NCBI GenBank assembly: GCA_947447465.1
Contig: CANFKE010000004.1
Span: 1 to 64,000 of the forward strand
Reading direction: 5' to 3'
Origin: Chitinophagaceae bacterium
GTDB taxonomy: Bacteria > Bacteroidota > Bacteroidia > Chitinophagales > Chitinophagaceae
Length of the DNA: 64,000 nucleotides
Position numbers and translations under genes: made by a program. The notes beneath the pieces are model-generated. The model was not told the origin of the DNA, did not search any database, and saw only the letters and a program-made list of their open reading frames with translations. This document shows positions 52,801 through 60,942 of the stretch, one piece after another. How positions within the stretch are numbered: position 1 is the stretch's first letter; every line of letters begins with the position of its first letter.

Positions 52801-54414
52801 GTATTCAGTTATTCAGTCGGTAATACATGTGGCTCAGATATGGCAACAGATACATTTACTGTATTGCCATTACCTTTTGCCGATACTATATCAGGGCCAC
52901 TATTATTGTGTGTTGGTGCTCCTGCAACGCTTACTGATACTGCCTCAGGTGGTATCTGGAGTAGCTCAGCACCTACTATCGCAACTGTTTCCGGTTCTGG
53001 TATTGTTACAGGGCTTTCTGCTGGTGGCGCAAATATTACATATTCGGTTACTAATAGTTGTGGTACTGATTTTACTGTGCATCATGTTACAGTAAATGCA
53101 TTCCCTGTTTTGAGCAGCTCACTTACTCCTCCGGCAGTATGCAGTGGAACGCTATTCAGCTATACACCAACAAGTACAACAGCCGGAACTACATTTAACT
53201 GGGTGCGTAGTGCTATCACGGGTATATTAAATCCTACTGCCGGCAGTTCAGGTGATCCGAATGAAATACTGATCAACACAACGCCACTACCTATCAATGT
53301 GATATACGCTTTTGCGGTAAGTGCAGGTGGTTGTGCAACAGTACAGAACGTGACCGTCTCTGTAAAACCAATTCCATCATTATCGAGTAGTGATACAGTA
53401 GTTACCTGCGCAGGAAGAACATTTATTTATGTTCCGACAAGTGCTACTCCGGGTACTACTTATGCTTGGGTACGCCCTGCTGTAGCAGGTGTAGCACCGG
53501 TAACGGCATCCGGCACAGGTAATGTGGTTGAAACTTATACAACTACTGGAACATCATCAATTACTTCAGTTATCAATTATACGCTGACAGCAGCAGGATG
53601 TATCGCTCCGCAAAATGTATATCTTACTATACAGCCTCAGGGGCCACCTCCTCCTGTCATCACTACCAAGTCTCCATCATGGTTATGTGCCGGTACCATG
53701 TTCCAGAACTTTGGTACATCATCTGTGCCAGATACTACGGTAACATTCGATTGGACTGCGCAAGGTGCAACAGTTTGGGCTCAGGGCGCCGGTCATCAGT
53801 ATAGTCTTATCAGCTTCCCGTCAGCAGGCACAGCAACTGTATATTTAGCCACTTCCAATGTTGGCTATAGCTGCCGTAGTCTCGATTCATTTGTTGTATT
53901 TGTAGATAATAATCTGAACGAAACTGTTTCGGTAAACTATTTCGATGGCGTATTCATTGCTCAGCCCGGAATGTCAACTTACCAGTGGGGTTATGATGAT
54001 GCGGTAACTCTAGATTCAACTATCCTGACCGGAGAAGTTAATAGCACCTACATTAATGCCGTTCCTGATTTTGTAGGTAAATACTACTGGGTAGTTACTG
54101 AGCATTTGTTCTGCAAACAAAAGACTTACTACACAGTTCCTACTGGTATAGCGAATGCTAACGGAAATGGAATAAAGCAGGTAAGTATCTCACCAAATCC
54201 AACAGATGGCAAATGCGCTGTAAGTATCATCTCAGACTTCAATGAGACAGGAACTATTACAGTGTCCAATATGGTAGGAAGTACTGTATTGCAGTTGCCT
54301 TGTTCTACCAATAGTAAGAACTCGATATTTCTTGATCAGCCGGCAGGTATTTATTTTGTAACGGTGAATACTCCACACGGCAAATACACAGGAAAAGTGA
54401 TCTTGACCAGATAA
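49831..54414 (+). CDS. Giant T9SS-secreted protein: NHL propeller plus Ig-like and PKD-like repeats
   Basis: 1527 residues from ATG 49831 (ATG 49816 possible). Signal peptide MKSVLLLIILLFYIRVDG. Residues about 20-355 hold six NHL-type repeats (for example PAGLACDAIGNLYIADAAN...VRKV), enough for one six-bladed beta-propeller. Two Ig-like units follow (about 365-545, with QWKVSG and YVPANGD), then seven Big_2-like repeats of about 78 residues opening AGxISG...VC (about 545-1085), two PKD-like units (CSGTLFSYTPTSTTAGTTFNWV and the next), a further beta region, and a type A T9SS sorting domain in the last 80 residues. The repeats are the same kind as in the protein at 7575-11972, but the head is different. 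Surface adhesin or binding scaffold by inference. Confidence 0.85.
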   Translation: MKSVLLLIILLFYIRVDGQIIRTLAGDGVIAASSGEGNLGSCVAARFWVPSGIAVDWKGNIYVSDAAWNVVRRIRPDGLVTTYAGNGFIGFSGDNGPAVSAKLQAPAGLACDAIGNLYIADAANKIVRKVDTFGVITTIAGVAPPTAVGVSATGGPALSVRLGSVQGLAFDAAGNLYIANGNDRVWKLNATGTTISLFAGGIGGGYTGTGGPATAAGMDGVSDVYVDPSGVVYISEQVNQVVRKVDASGIISLFAGTGASAGSTGDGGAATAAKFNSPGGVRRDAAGNFYICDIGNNKIRKVTPGGTITLYAGASGTGTASGFAGDGLAPGTSSRFYYPNALCFDSAGRMFIVDKGPGNVGTGGGRRVRQVFNVESFHITGSPSTSICSSDTVNFTAVTTNAYYTYEYRWKVNGVAAGTNSKIFHPASINNNDRISCTIIDTAHGGMLLAKSDTITMTVNPVVVPTITINTLSDTVCSGATANYTASITNGGTSPTIQWKVSGVTVGSGSSYSYVPANGDTVTAVLTSNAVCAIPNVVVASRRVTVAQLPNAGALSGPAFVCTGNTISLVSSGTVGGTWSATNARATVSSAGVVSGMTAGADTITYTVNTATCGSATATQVITIGSTPVAGTISGATFVCPSASISLNTTGIGGNWSMSNSLATISSSGVITGVSSGVDTAFYTVTNTCGTTTASSAITIGVSPLHLAGAISGPTAVCLGSSVSLSNTATTGAWSSRNTAIATIDAAGVLYSMGVGVDTINYIFSNGCGSDTATHIVTIDPVLSAGAITGLNVVCPGYTIALSNTVAGGTWSISNAHATISASGIVSGVSAGQDTVYYTVSNSCNTAVASSVITVGVSSLHDAGVITGPVTACTGTTVTLSDTATSGYWLSLNPAVATVNAAGIVTPLSGGVDTIYYIVTSGCNPDTAAHMITVIPVLSAGTISGLSSACLGLPVSLSTTSTGGVWSSSDMAVAMIDAAGNVTTNTPGVTVFSYSVGNTCGSDMATDTFTVLPLPFADTISGPLLLCVGAPATLTDTASGGIWSSSAPTIATVSGSGIVTGLSAGGANITYSVTNSCGTDFTVHHVTVNAFPVLSSSLTPPAVCSGTLFSYTPTSTTAGTTFNWVRSAITGILNPTAGSSGDPNEILINTTPLPINVIYAFAVSAGGCATVQNVTVSVKPIPSLSSSDTVVTCAGRTFIYVPTSATPGTTYAWVRPAVAGVAPVTASGTGNVVETYTTTGTSSITSVINYTLTAAGCIAPQNVYLTIQPQGPPPPVITTKSPSWLCAGTMFQNFGTSSVPDTTVTFDWTAQGATVWAQGAGHQYSLISFPSAGTATVYLATSNVGYSCRSLDSFVVFVDNNLNETVSVNYFDGVFIAQPGMSTYQWGYDDAVTLDSTILTGEVNSTYINAVPDFVGKYYWVVTEHLFCKQKTYYTVPTGIANANGNGIKQVSISPNPTDGKCAVSIISDFNETGTITVSNMVGSTVLQLPCSTNSKNSIFLDQPAGIYFVTVNTPHGKYTGKVILTR

Positions 54415-54444
54415 TTACTTTGTTCAATCCGTTTTATCCATATT

Positions 54445-54481
54445 GAAGAGCCGTGTATTATCACCGGCTCTTCTTACTTTT
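54445..54481 (+). terminator. Rho-independent terminator
   Basis: Stem GAAGAGCCG / CGGCTCTTC with an 11-base loop, then TTACTTTT. Confidence 0.75.
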
Positions 54482-54505
54482 AGTAATGTGCTATTACATT
54501 TAGCA

Positions 54506-54513
54506 GATCTTTG
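54506..54513 (+). promoter_or_regulatory. Near-consensus -7 element GATCTTTG
   Basis: One mismatch to TAnnTTTG, 9 bases before ATG 54523. The in-frame TTG at 54511 lies in it. Confidence 0.4.
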
Positions 54514-54522
54514 GGTAGCCCC

Positions 54523-55599
54523 ATGAAGTTCAAACGAAAAATATTCCTGCTGCTGATACAGTTGTTGATCATAACAACTGTAGTGATCTTGTTTTCAAAC
54601 TCTGCTAAGTTTGTACATCGATATCATGAGCTATATTATGTGATACAGGCATGCAGAGGTTTCATTTTTACTTTATTGCCAGTTAGTGTCGGGGATGTGC
54701 TCTACATATTAGCTGGCTGTTGGCTATTACTGACGATATTCAGGTGGATAAAGCTATTATGTAATTATGCGCTCAACAAGCATAAGGTATTGCACTCTTT
54801 ACTCTATTCGCTTAATGTAGTGGTATTGGGTTATCTGTTATTTTTCCTGGGGTGGGGCGTTAATTATAACAGTCTGCCGTTAAGATCGGTATGGCAATTG
54901 AACGACCATAACGACACCCTCGATCTTGTTCAGTTCGATAGCTTACTGGTCGATAGGCTCAATACTTTAGCTCCGGTCTATCATTCCTATTCACTCAATA
55001 AGATCAATGAAATATCTGTCGATAATTATCGTAGGTATTCTGATGCCAATATCAGATTATATGGTGTTAAACCAACCTTGTTTGGTTGGTATATGGATAG
55101 GGTAGGGATAGAAGGATACTTTAATCCGTTTACCGGTGAGGGGCAGGTAGTCAGCTCATTGCCTTCATTTCTTCTGCCTTTTACTGTAAGCCATGAGATG
55201 GCACATCAGGCAGGTATTGCCGCAGAAGGCGATGCCAACCTCATGGCGTATGCATTGTGTACTTCCTGCAATGATCACTCTTTCAATTATTCAGGTAATT
55301 TGAATTTATGGTTGTATGTAAATGCCAGATTGTTCAGGAAGGATTCAGTTACTGCATTGCGCTTTGAGTCTCATCTGAATAAACTGACATTAGCCCATAT
55401 TGATACTATAGAAGCACGCGAAAAACTGTCTGAAAATGATGCACGTAAGTATAGTAATACTGTTTATGATAGTTACTTAAAGATGCAGCAACAGAAGGAT
55501 GGTATTCGCAGCTATGGCAGTGTTACTGCTAATGCCTGGCTATTGGAGCAAAAGCGGCGAAGAGAGGGTAAGCTATTTTCCATATTGAAAATGCCATAG
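54523..55599 (+). CDS. DUF3810 protein, putative membrane metalloprotease
   Basis: 358 residues from ATG 54523. Three hydrophobic segments (about 7-26, 47-73, 89-110) anchor a long domain outside or inside the membrane. About residue 220 it has TVSHEMAHQAGIAAEGDANLMAY: an HExxH zinc motif with a Glu eight residues later (AAEGDAN), the arrangement of a gluzincin-type active site. DUF3810 is a Bacteroidota family without known function. The TTG at 54511 is rejected as a start because it is inside the promoter. Convergent with the mutase gene. Confidence 0.7.
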   Translation: MKFKRKIFLLLIQLLIITTVVILFSNSAKFVHRYHELYYVIQACRGFIFTLLPVSVGDVLYILAGCWLLLTIFRWIKLLCNYALNKHKVLHSLLYSLNVVVLGYLLFFLGWGVNYNSLPLRSVWQLNDHNDTLDLVQFDSLLVDRLNTLAPVYHSYSLNKINEISVDNYRRYSDANIRLYGVKPTLFGWYMDRVGIEGYFNPFTGEGQVVSSLPSFLLPFTVSHEMAHQAGIAAEGDANLMAYALCTSCNDHSFNYSGNLNLWLYVNARLFRKDSVTALRFESHLNKLTLAHIDTIEAREKLSENDARKYSNTVYDSYLKMQQQKDGIRSYGSVTANAWLLEQKRRREGKLFSILKMP

Positions 55600-55618
55600 A
55601 TGGTTATCTATGGCATTT
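55589..55618. terminator. Bidirectional hairpin between convergent genes
   Basis: A 12-bp stem AAATGCCATAGA / TCTATGGCATTT with loop TGGTTA; it includes the stop codon of the DUF3810 gene. No strong U tract. Confidence 0.6.
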
Positions 55619-55671
55619 AATATTATAGCTGATTGTCGATGTTCGACTTCTGTAAAAGTATCTGTACCGAT

Positions 55672-57225
55672 TTATCCTTTGAACTCTCCCCACACGCCGC
55701 GCAGCGTATCCGCTATTTCGCCCAGCGTACATAGGTTTTCTACTGCATCAATAACTACCGGCATCAGATTGTCGCTCGTGCCTGCGGTCTTACGGATAGT
55801 TTCCAGGCAAGCCATTGCTTTTTCGTTGTCTCTTTCAGCGCGCAACTTGATAAGTTTATCTGTCTGCACCTGACGTATAGAATCATCTATTTTCAGTAAT
55901 GGGGTGTCATTATTTTCCTTTGCGGTAAATTTATTCACACCAACAATTATCTTGCTCTTGTCTTCTATAGCTTTATTATATGCATAAGCAGAACGTGCTA
56001 TCTCATCTTGCATAAAATGATGCTCTATAGCTTTTACTGCACCGCCCATACCGTCTATCTTCTCTATGAGTTTCCAGGCGGCTGCTTCAATTTCATTGGT
56101 CAGCGACTCAACATAAAATGAACCGGCAAGTGGATCTACAGTGTCTGTTGCGCCGCTTTCATAAGCAAGTATCTGCTGCGTACGCAGGGCTATAGCTGCG
56201 GCTCTTTCTGTAGGCAATGACAATGCTTCATCATAACCATTGGTATGCAGCGACTGTGTACCACCCAATACCGCCGATAACCCCTGTAATGCTACACGCA
56301 CAATGTTATTTTCAGGTTGCTGTGCGGTAAGTGTGCTTCCTCCTGTTTGTGTATGAAAGCGGAGCATTTGTGCGCGTGGGTCGGTAGCGCCAAGATCTTT
56401 AGTGATGTTGGCCCACATTCGCCTGGCTGCTCTGAACTTAGCTACCTCCTCAAATATATTGTTGTGAGCATTAAAGAAGAAGGATAGGCGTTGTGCAAAT
56501 ACATTGATGTCCAATCCTTTTGTAATTGCGGCTTGCAGATATGCCTTTCCGTTGGCCAATGTAAAGGCAAGTTCCTGCACTGCATTGGCGCCTGCTTCAC
56601 GTATATGGTAGCCCGATATAGAAATGGTATTCCACTTGGGTACTTCTTTACTGCAGTACTCAAAGATGTCGGTAATGATACGCATTGATGGTGCCGGCGG
56701 GTAAATATAAGTACCGCGGGCAGCGTATTCCTTCAATATGTCGTTTTGTATCGTACCAGATATCTTCTTAATGTCAGCCCCTTGCTTTTTAGCCAGAGCT
56801 ATGTACAATGCCAATAAGATGAAGCCTGTTGAATTGATGGTCATGGAGGTAGAGATATCCGCAAGTTTGATGTCCTTGAAGAGGATCTCCATATCTCTCA
56901 ATGAGTCTATGGCCACTCCTACTTTGCCCACTTCTCCTTCCGACATCGGATGGTCAGAGTCATAACCTATTTGTGTTGGCAGGTCGAATGCAACTGATAA
57001 CCCGCTTACTCCCTGGCTCAGTAGGAAGTGGTATCGCTTATTTGATTCTTCAGCTGTACTGAATCCCGCGTATTGACGCATGGTCCACAACCTGTCGCGA
57101 TACATAGCTGCATGTACTCCTCTTGTGAATGGAAATACGCCGGGCATTTCATCCATTTTTACCGGATCGCAATACAGTTGTTTTATTTCTATGCCGCTAT
57201 CTATCTTGATTACTTTATCTTCCAT
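55672..57225 (-). CDS. Acyl-CoA mutase large subunit (methylmalonyl-CoA mutase type, no B12 domain)
   Basis: 517 residues: the TIM-barrel acyl-CoA-binding part of a cobalamin-dependent mutase without the C-terminal B12-binding domain, so a separate small subunit is needed and is not in this window. Family parts: [58 protein letters not shown] and [19 protein letters not shown]. In methylmalonyl-CoA mutase the first of these reads RGPYATMY, with Tyr89 touching the substrate; here it is RGVHAAMY (His38). The Arg that binds the substrate carboxylate seems kept (Arg170). The substrate may thus be methylmalonyl-CoA or a related branched acyl-CoA. Confidence 0.8.
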   Translation of the reverse strand: MEDKVIKIDSGIEIKQLYCDPVKMDEMPGVFPFTRGVHAAMYRDRLWTMRQYAGFSTAEESNKRYHFLLSQGVSGLSVAFDLPTQIGYDSDHPMSEGEVGKVGVAIDSLRDMEILFKDIKLADISTSMTINSTGFILLALYIALAKKQGADIKKISGTIQNDILKEYAARGTYIYPPAPSMRIITDIFEYCSKEVPKWNTISISGYHIREAGANAVQELAFTLANGKAYLQAAITKGLDINVFAQRLSFFFNAHNNIFEEVAKFRAARRMWANITKDLGATDPRAQMLRFHTQTGGSTLTAQQPENNIVRVALQGLSAVLGGTQSLHTNGYDEALSLPTERAAAIALRTQQILAYESGATDTVDPLAGSFYVESLTNEIEAAAWKLIEKIDGMGGAVKAIEHHFMQDEIARSAYAYNKAIEDKSKIIVGVNKFTAKENNDTPLLKIDDSIRQVQTDKLIKLRAERDNEKAMACLETIRKTAGTSDNLMPVVIDAVENLCTLGEIADTLRGVWGEFKG

Positions 57226-57316
57226 TGCCTTATTATTCTGTATGAATTTATGATTGTGTGAATGCTACAGGTATGCTTACTCAGTATCATTCTTGTTGAC
57301 TGATCAATGTGTCAAA

Positions 57317-57868
57317 TTAATAAGATCCGTACGCCATTACCTTTTTTACTTCATCATTGATGATAGTAAGTGCTACATCTGTCGGCAGTTGAGAATCTCC
57401 CTGCAACACATAGTCCATTATCATTTTATGCAGTTCCTTTGCCGGCGCATTGGGGTCAAGTCGTGTAGCTACCTGATTGGCCATACTTATTTCTTGTTCT
57501 TTTACATTTTTTACGGTCTCCCATACTTCCTTAGATACGTATATCTGTTGAGACATATTGTGCTCGTATTCTGCCAGAATGCTGAATGTTATGGCCGTAC
57601 GTAACTCCATTACAGTCATTGATGAATCGTAGATCCTGGGCAGTAACTGGCGGGGACTGATGCGCTCTATGAATAGCACAAGTCTTTCATAGGCTTGTAA
57701 GCGTAAGCCTATGGTAATGTTCTGCGCGTCCTGGAATAATGATAATTGCTTGCGCTGTGTTTGCGAAACAAGAAATTTATTGACGATCAATGATGTAGAA
57801 ATCAGTACTATAAACGCCGGTATAGTGTACTTGAGTATATCGAGTAATACTGCTGATGTATTGTCCAT
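57317..57868 (-). CDS. Hypothetical membrane-anchored protein
   Basis: 183 residues from ATG 57868. One N-terminal helix (about 10-31, LKYTIPAFIVLISTSLIV) then a mostly helical cytoplasmic part with SQTQRKQLSLFQDAQN, LQAYERLVLFIERISP and LPTDVALTIINDEVKKV. No known domain. A promoter TATTTTTG ends 5 bases before the ATG. The frame is open to 57925, but those extra codons precede the promoter. Confidence 0.6.
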   Translation of the reverse strand: MDNTSAVLLDILKYTIPAFIVLISTSLIVNKFLVSQTQRKQLSLFQDAQNITIGLRLQAYERLVLFIERISPRQLLPRIYDSSMTVMELRTAITFSILAEYEHNMSQQIYVSKEVWETVKNVKEQEISMANQVATRLDPNAPAKELHKMIMDYVLQGDSQLPTDVALTIINDEVKKVMAYGSY

Positions 57869-57873
57869 AGTTA

Positions 57874-57881
57874 CAAAAATA
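57874..57881 (-). promoter_or_regulatory. -7 promoter element TATTTTTG (minus strand)
   Basis: Exact TAnnTTTG match ending 5 bases before the ATG at 57868, so a near-leaderless transcript is expected. Confidence 0.55.
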
Positions 57882-57974
57882 AACCGTTTGGCGGGTTTAC
57901 CATAGTTTTTGATGGGTTTACACAAAATTGTTCGCTTATTAAATGTAGTTATTGAATAATATACTTATTCGTGG

Positions 57975-58006
57975 GGTTTCATTTCCACAAAAATAGAAAT
58001 GAAACC
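57975..58006. other. Unassigned hairpin between divergent genes
   Basis: An 11-bp perfect stem GGTTTCATTTC / GAAATGAAACC with loop CACAAAAATA, between genes starting at 57868 and 58126. It cannot be a terminator of either neighbour. Confidence 0.4.
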
Positions 58007-58125
58007 ATATAGTCTTTATCAGTGTTATTGTTACTCTTCAGGTTGTCAACCTTTTATCTCAGTTCGTACTGCGTGTATTTGTTGGCTTGTTTTTTACTTG
58101 ATTCCGGGTAATTAAAACTAAGGTT

Positions 58126-58509
58126 ATGGACAAGAATAATGTGAAAGATACTAACAACAAGATCCCGTTTATGAATTCACTTTCGCTGGTCACTAATAAG
58201 TGGACGCAAAACGGCTATACGGATACGATCACTATCTCAAGAGAAGGTCTTTATTCAACTGAAAAAGACAAACACTACGGCCCCGCCGATGTAAAAGTGG
58301 TCGATTTTTATAGGTTCGAAGGGCAGTCAGATCCTGCAGATAATGCCATACTATATGTAGTGGAAACACAGGATGGAGTAAAAGGGATGGTAGTGGATGC
58401 CTATGGCATGTATGCCGATGATGATGTGACCAAATTCATGAAGCATGTTGAGGAGATCAACAAGAATGTAGATAAGCGCGACAAGTCGGAAGCAGGTGAG
58501 GCAGCCTGA
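58126..58509 (+). CDS. Small conserved protein of the group labelled 'phosphoribosylpyrophosphate synthetase'
   Basis: 127 residues. Bacteroidota carry many short proteins with the pattern seen here: (V/H)-x-FYRFEGQSDPADNAILYVVET, then GVKGMVVDAYGMYAD. Databases often call them phosphoribosylpyrophosphate synthetase, but no PRPP-binding loop or catalytic motif of that enzyme is present, so the name is probably wrong. The C-terminus is charged and helical. Function unknown. Confidence 0.65.
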   Translation: MDKNNVKDTNNKIPFMNSLSLVTNKWTQNGYTDTITISREGLYSTEKDKHYGPADVKVVDFYRFEGQSDPADNAILYVVETQDGVKGMVVDAYGMYADDDVTKFMKHVEEINKNVDKRDKSEAGEAA

Positions 58510-58529
58510 ACTACCTGCTGAACGTAACA

Positions 58530-58561
58530 TACAGGTGTACAATGATCTTTGTACACCTGTA
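58530..58561. terminator. Bidirectional hairpin between convergent genes
   Basis: A 13-bp stem TACAGGTGTACAA / TTGTACACCTGTA with a short loop, between stops at 58509 and 58566. No strong U tract on either strand. Confidence 0.65.
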
Positions 58562-58565
58562 ATGT

Positions 58566-59228
58566 CTATCCTTTGGCTATTTTATTGATGTCTCTTACTT
58601 CCAGTATCTTTTTATCATATCTATGTATCGTTACATTGATCATGGCCATTCCCAGTTCACTCAGTTTTGAGGTAGCCCCGGGGAGTATCAGTTTAAAAAC
58701 AGGATAGAGCCATGACATGTATTTGTACATTGATAGCGTATTCTTAAGCCCCGGAGTGGGGTGCATATAGCCGGGACGGAACATGTATGCTTGCCTGAAA
58801 GGTAGTTTTAACAGATCATTCTCTGTTTTCCCCTTTACTCTTGCCCACATACTTTTCCCTTTTTCGGTGCTGTCTGTTCCGGCCCCCGATACATAACAGA
58901 AGGTCATTTCCGGATTCAGTCCGGAAAGGTTCTTTGCTACACTCATGGTCAGGTCGTAAGTCATTAGGGTATATTCAGGTTCCTTCATGCCCACAGATGA
59001 AACACCCAGGCCAAAGTAGCAGGCATTATAGCCGGTCAGTTCATTCGATATAGCAGAAAGATCAAAGAAGTCGGCATGCAATATCTCCTTTAGTTTTGGA
59101 TGTGATATGCCAGATGGTCGTCTGTTAATGATGAGTACCTGCTCCACATCCTGATGTTGCAGGCATTCGTGTACAATACCTTCACCAACCATTCCCGTTG
59201 CGCCTGTCACTATTGCTCTTATTTTCAT
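58566..59228 (-). CDS. NAD(P)-binding Rossmann-fold protein (atypical SDR / NmrA-like)
   Basis: 220 residues. The nucleotide-binding turn TGATGMVGEGIVHECL is at the N-terminus, and VLIINRRPSG gives the residues that usually select NADPH. An atypical SDR active site (Tyr-x-x-x-Lys) is not clear: CYVSGAGTD and MWARVKGKTEN take the place. Likely a nucleoside-diphosphate-sugar epimerase-like or HTATIP2-like oxidoreductase; the substrate is unknown. The gene is convergent with 58126-58509. Confidence 0.75.
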   Translation of the reverse strand: MKIRAIVTGATGMVGEGIVHECLQHQDVEQVLIINRRPSGISHPKLKEILHADFFDLSAISNELTGYNACYFGLGVSSVGMKEPEYTLMTYDLTMSVAKNLSGLNPEMTFCYVSGAGTDSTEKGKSMWARVKGKTENDLLKLPFRQAYMFRPGYMHPTPGLKNTLSMYKYMSWLYPVFKLILPGATSKLSELGMAMINVTIHRYDKKILEVRDINKIAKG

Positions 59229-59296
59229 ATGCTTGATTTTAATGGGAGATTCGATCTCGTAGTCAATTGGATGATCTGATCATATAGAATACTAAT

Positions 59297-60376
59297 TTAC
59301 CACTGCACATGAGTATCTATAAATTGTATCAGGCTGTCGGCCATTACCTTTTGTTCTTTTCTTTTCGGGTGGTCGGGAGTATTTTTATAAGCAAAGTCAT
59401 AGTGAAGTATCTTTCTGTCATGCAGTTGTTCTACTGCTTGCTGCACATATCCTGGCCACGGTGAACCCTCCTTCGAAGCATCCATACTGCCAAGTGTACA
59501 GATTATAGTTGCGTCGGGGTAGTTATTCCTTATTGTAGTAACAAATTGCTGATAGGCTTTAACGATGTAAGTAGCATCGGGTGGGGTAGTGCCAAATCGA
59601 TATTTGAATTGAGGATGATTAGGTTTCCCTGTCAGCCAAGAATCGTTTTGTAAAAGATCTATTACTACTACATCCGGCACATAAAAATGGAAGTTCCATT
59701 TTCGTGTAGGATCAAGCGGGTCAATTCGGTCATACATTTCCGGCATGATGATCGGGAACCAACTGAGCATGAGCCCGATACCGCTTTTGCAGATGTTGTA
59801 ATATTCAGCATCATAGTGTCGTGCTGTTATTGCTGCATAGGTATAATAGTTGTTGAAATACTCCGGAGCATTTGTGTCTTTTAAGGTGTCATCAACGCTA
59901 TAGCCGGCGGTAATAGAGTTGCCGTAGAATTCTATTTTCTTATGTCGTTTGCCTATAAGTGATATAGCCATTCCATCCGTTTCAAATCCATAGAACCATG
60001 TCTTGCCGGCACTTTCTTCAGTTAGTCTGAACAGTTGCACCTTGTGAAGTACTCCTTTTTTGAGGTTGCTGCTCAGTAGGTAAGAATGATCTGCTGAATC
60101 AGCTTTTATCTTCGTAAAAAGCGTGTCATCAATAATGCCATAATAGTAATTACTGCCTTTTTCATCTTTTAGGTCCACTGCTATGGTCGTGCCTGTAAAA
60201 TGCATGGTGGCAGAGGTGCCCGACCAGTAAAAGGTGGCAAAGGTGTCATTGATTCTTATACGGCCCATATAGGCTATAGAGGCGTCTTTACACATCACTT
60301 TATGAAGTCCTTTAGCCACACAAGAGGTAAGTGTCAGGGCTAATAATACGATTAAAAGAAAACCTTTTTTTATCAT
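59297..60376 (-). CDS. SGNH/GDSL lipoprotein esterase, CE2-like
   Basis: 359 residues. Signal peptide with lipobox LTSC, then an N-terminal jelly-roll-like domain (about 30-140, FYWSGTSATMHFTGTTIAVDL) and an SGNH hydrolase domain. The block I Ser is in FYGNSITAG, the Asn block in DLLQNDSW, and the catalytic Asp/His in TPDHPKRK. This two-domain form is that of family CE2 acetyl esterases that deacetylate plant polysaccharides; surface or periplasmic action is expected. Substrate is inference. Same strand as, but 68 bases from, the reductase gene. Confidence 0.8.
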   Translation of the reverse strand: MIKKGFLLIVLLALTLTSCVAKGLHKVMCKDASIAYMGRIRINDTFATFYWSGTSATMHFTGTTIAVDLKDEKGSNYYYGIIDDTLFTKIKADSADHSYLLSSNLKKGVLHKVQLFRLTEESAGKTWFYGFETDGMAISLIGKRHKKIEFYGNSITAGYSVDDTLKDTNAPEYFNNYYTYAAITARHYDAEYYNICKSGIGLMLSWFPIIMPEMYDRIDPLDPTRKWNFHFYVPDVVVIDLLQNDSWLTGKPNHPQFKYRFGTTPPDATYIVKAYQQFVTTIRNNYPDATIICTLGSMDASKEGSPWPGYVQQAVEQLHDRKILHYDFAYKNTPDHPKRKEQKVMADSLIQFIDTHVQW

Positions 60377-60412
60377 GATCGGTATGTGTAATAAATAGAG
60401 AATGGGAACAGA

Positions 60413-60868
60413 TCAAACCCCGAATTGCCTGAGATGATGATCCAGATGTTTGTAGATAAGGAATGCCCAATCTTCTTTGGCCATTGTTCCGAAGAACGGA
60501 TGTACTTTATCCGCTACGCCATTCGGTCCTTTATCTTTGAGTAGCTCCAATATGGATAGTAATTTTCTGCGTTCTCTCTCAAAATTACGCTCATCTGTCA
60601 CTATGAACTCTTTTGCCGTAGGTAAATTTTGTTTGAAGGGCTTATCATCAGCCAATACCATCTTACGTGCCATTTTGCCAAAGATCCTACCCATAAAAGT
60701 CACTTTGCCCTTATCATCACTCACTGATGTATTGATCGCATTTGCACAATGTCCCAGCATTTGCGCCACATTCATTTTTCCCCACTTAGCCTGGCTGGAA
60801 GGGCTAAGTTTGTTTATTCTTTCGGTTATCTCAGAAAAGGTATCAGGTGCGAAAATACTGTTGTTCAT
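60413..60868 (-). CDS. DUF1569 protein (DinB-like four-helix fold)
   Basis: 151 residues. The pattern of KWGKMNVAQMLGHCANAI, the middle KPFKQNLPTAKEF and the late HPFFGTMAKEDWAFLIYKHLDHHLRQFGV is DUF1569, a family of the DinB/YfiT-like helical-bundle superfamily. His residues H40 and those in KHLDHHLRQ could form a metal site. Function is unknown; relatives include thiol-dependent transferases, notable as bacillithiol synthesis (bshA) is encoded in this window. Confidence 0.8.
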   Translation of the reverse strand: MNNSIFAPDTFSEITERINKLSPSSQAKWGKMNVAQMLGHCANAINTSVSDDKGKVTFMGRIFGKMARKMVLADDKPFKQNLPTAKEFIVTDERNFERERRKLLSILELLKDKGPNGVADKVHPFFGTMAKEDWAFLIYKHLDHHLRQFGV

Positions 60869-60885
60869 TGAACATAGTTTTGTAT

Positions 60886-60893
60886 CAAACTTA
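60886..60893 (-). promoter_or_regulatory. -7 promoter element TAAGTTTG (minus strand)
   Basis: Exact TAnnTTTG match, 17 bases before the start of the DUF1569 gene. Confidence 0.55.
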
Positions 60894-60942
60894 CAAAATT
60901 TTCAATGTAGTTTTTTTAGCGACCAAATACGCTCTGGTGCTT

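Noticed and set aside
57317-57868. Second QLSLF clamp-type motif (RKQLSLFQDAQN) in the membrane protein
   Set aside because: It lies within a helix just after a transmembrane segment in a protein with no DNA link, so it is most likely chance; this also shows the motif alone is weak evidence.
58126-58509. Phosphoribosylpyrophosphate synthetase
   Set aside because: Only 127 residues, without the PRPP-binding loop or ATP site of that enzyme.
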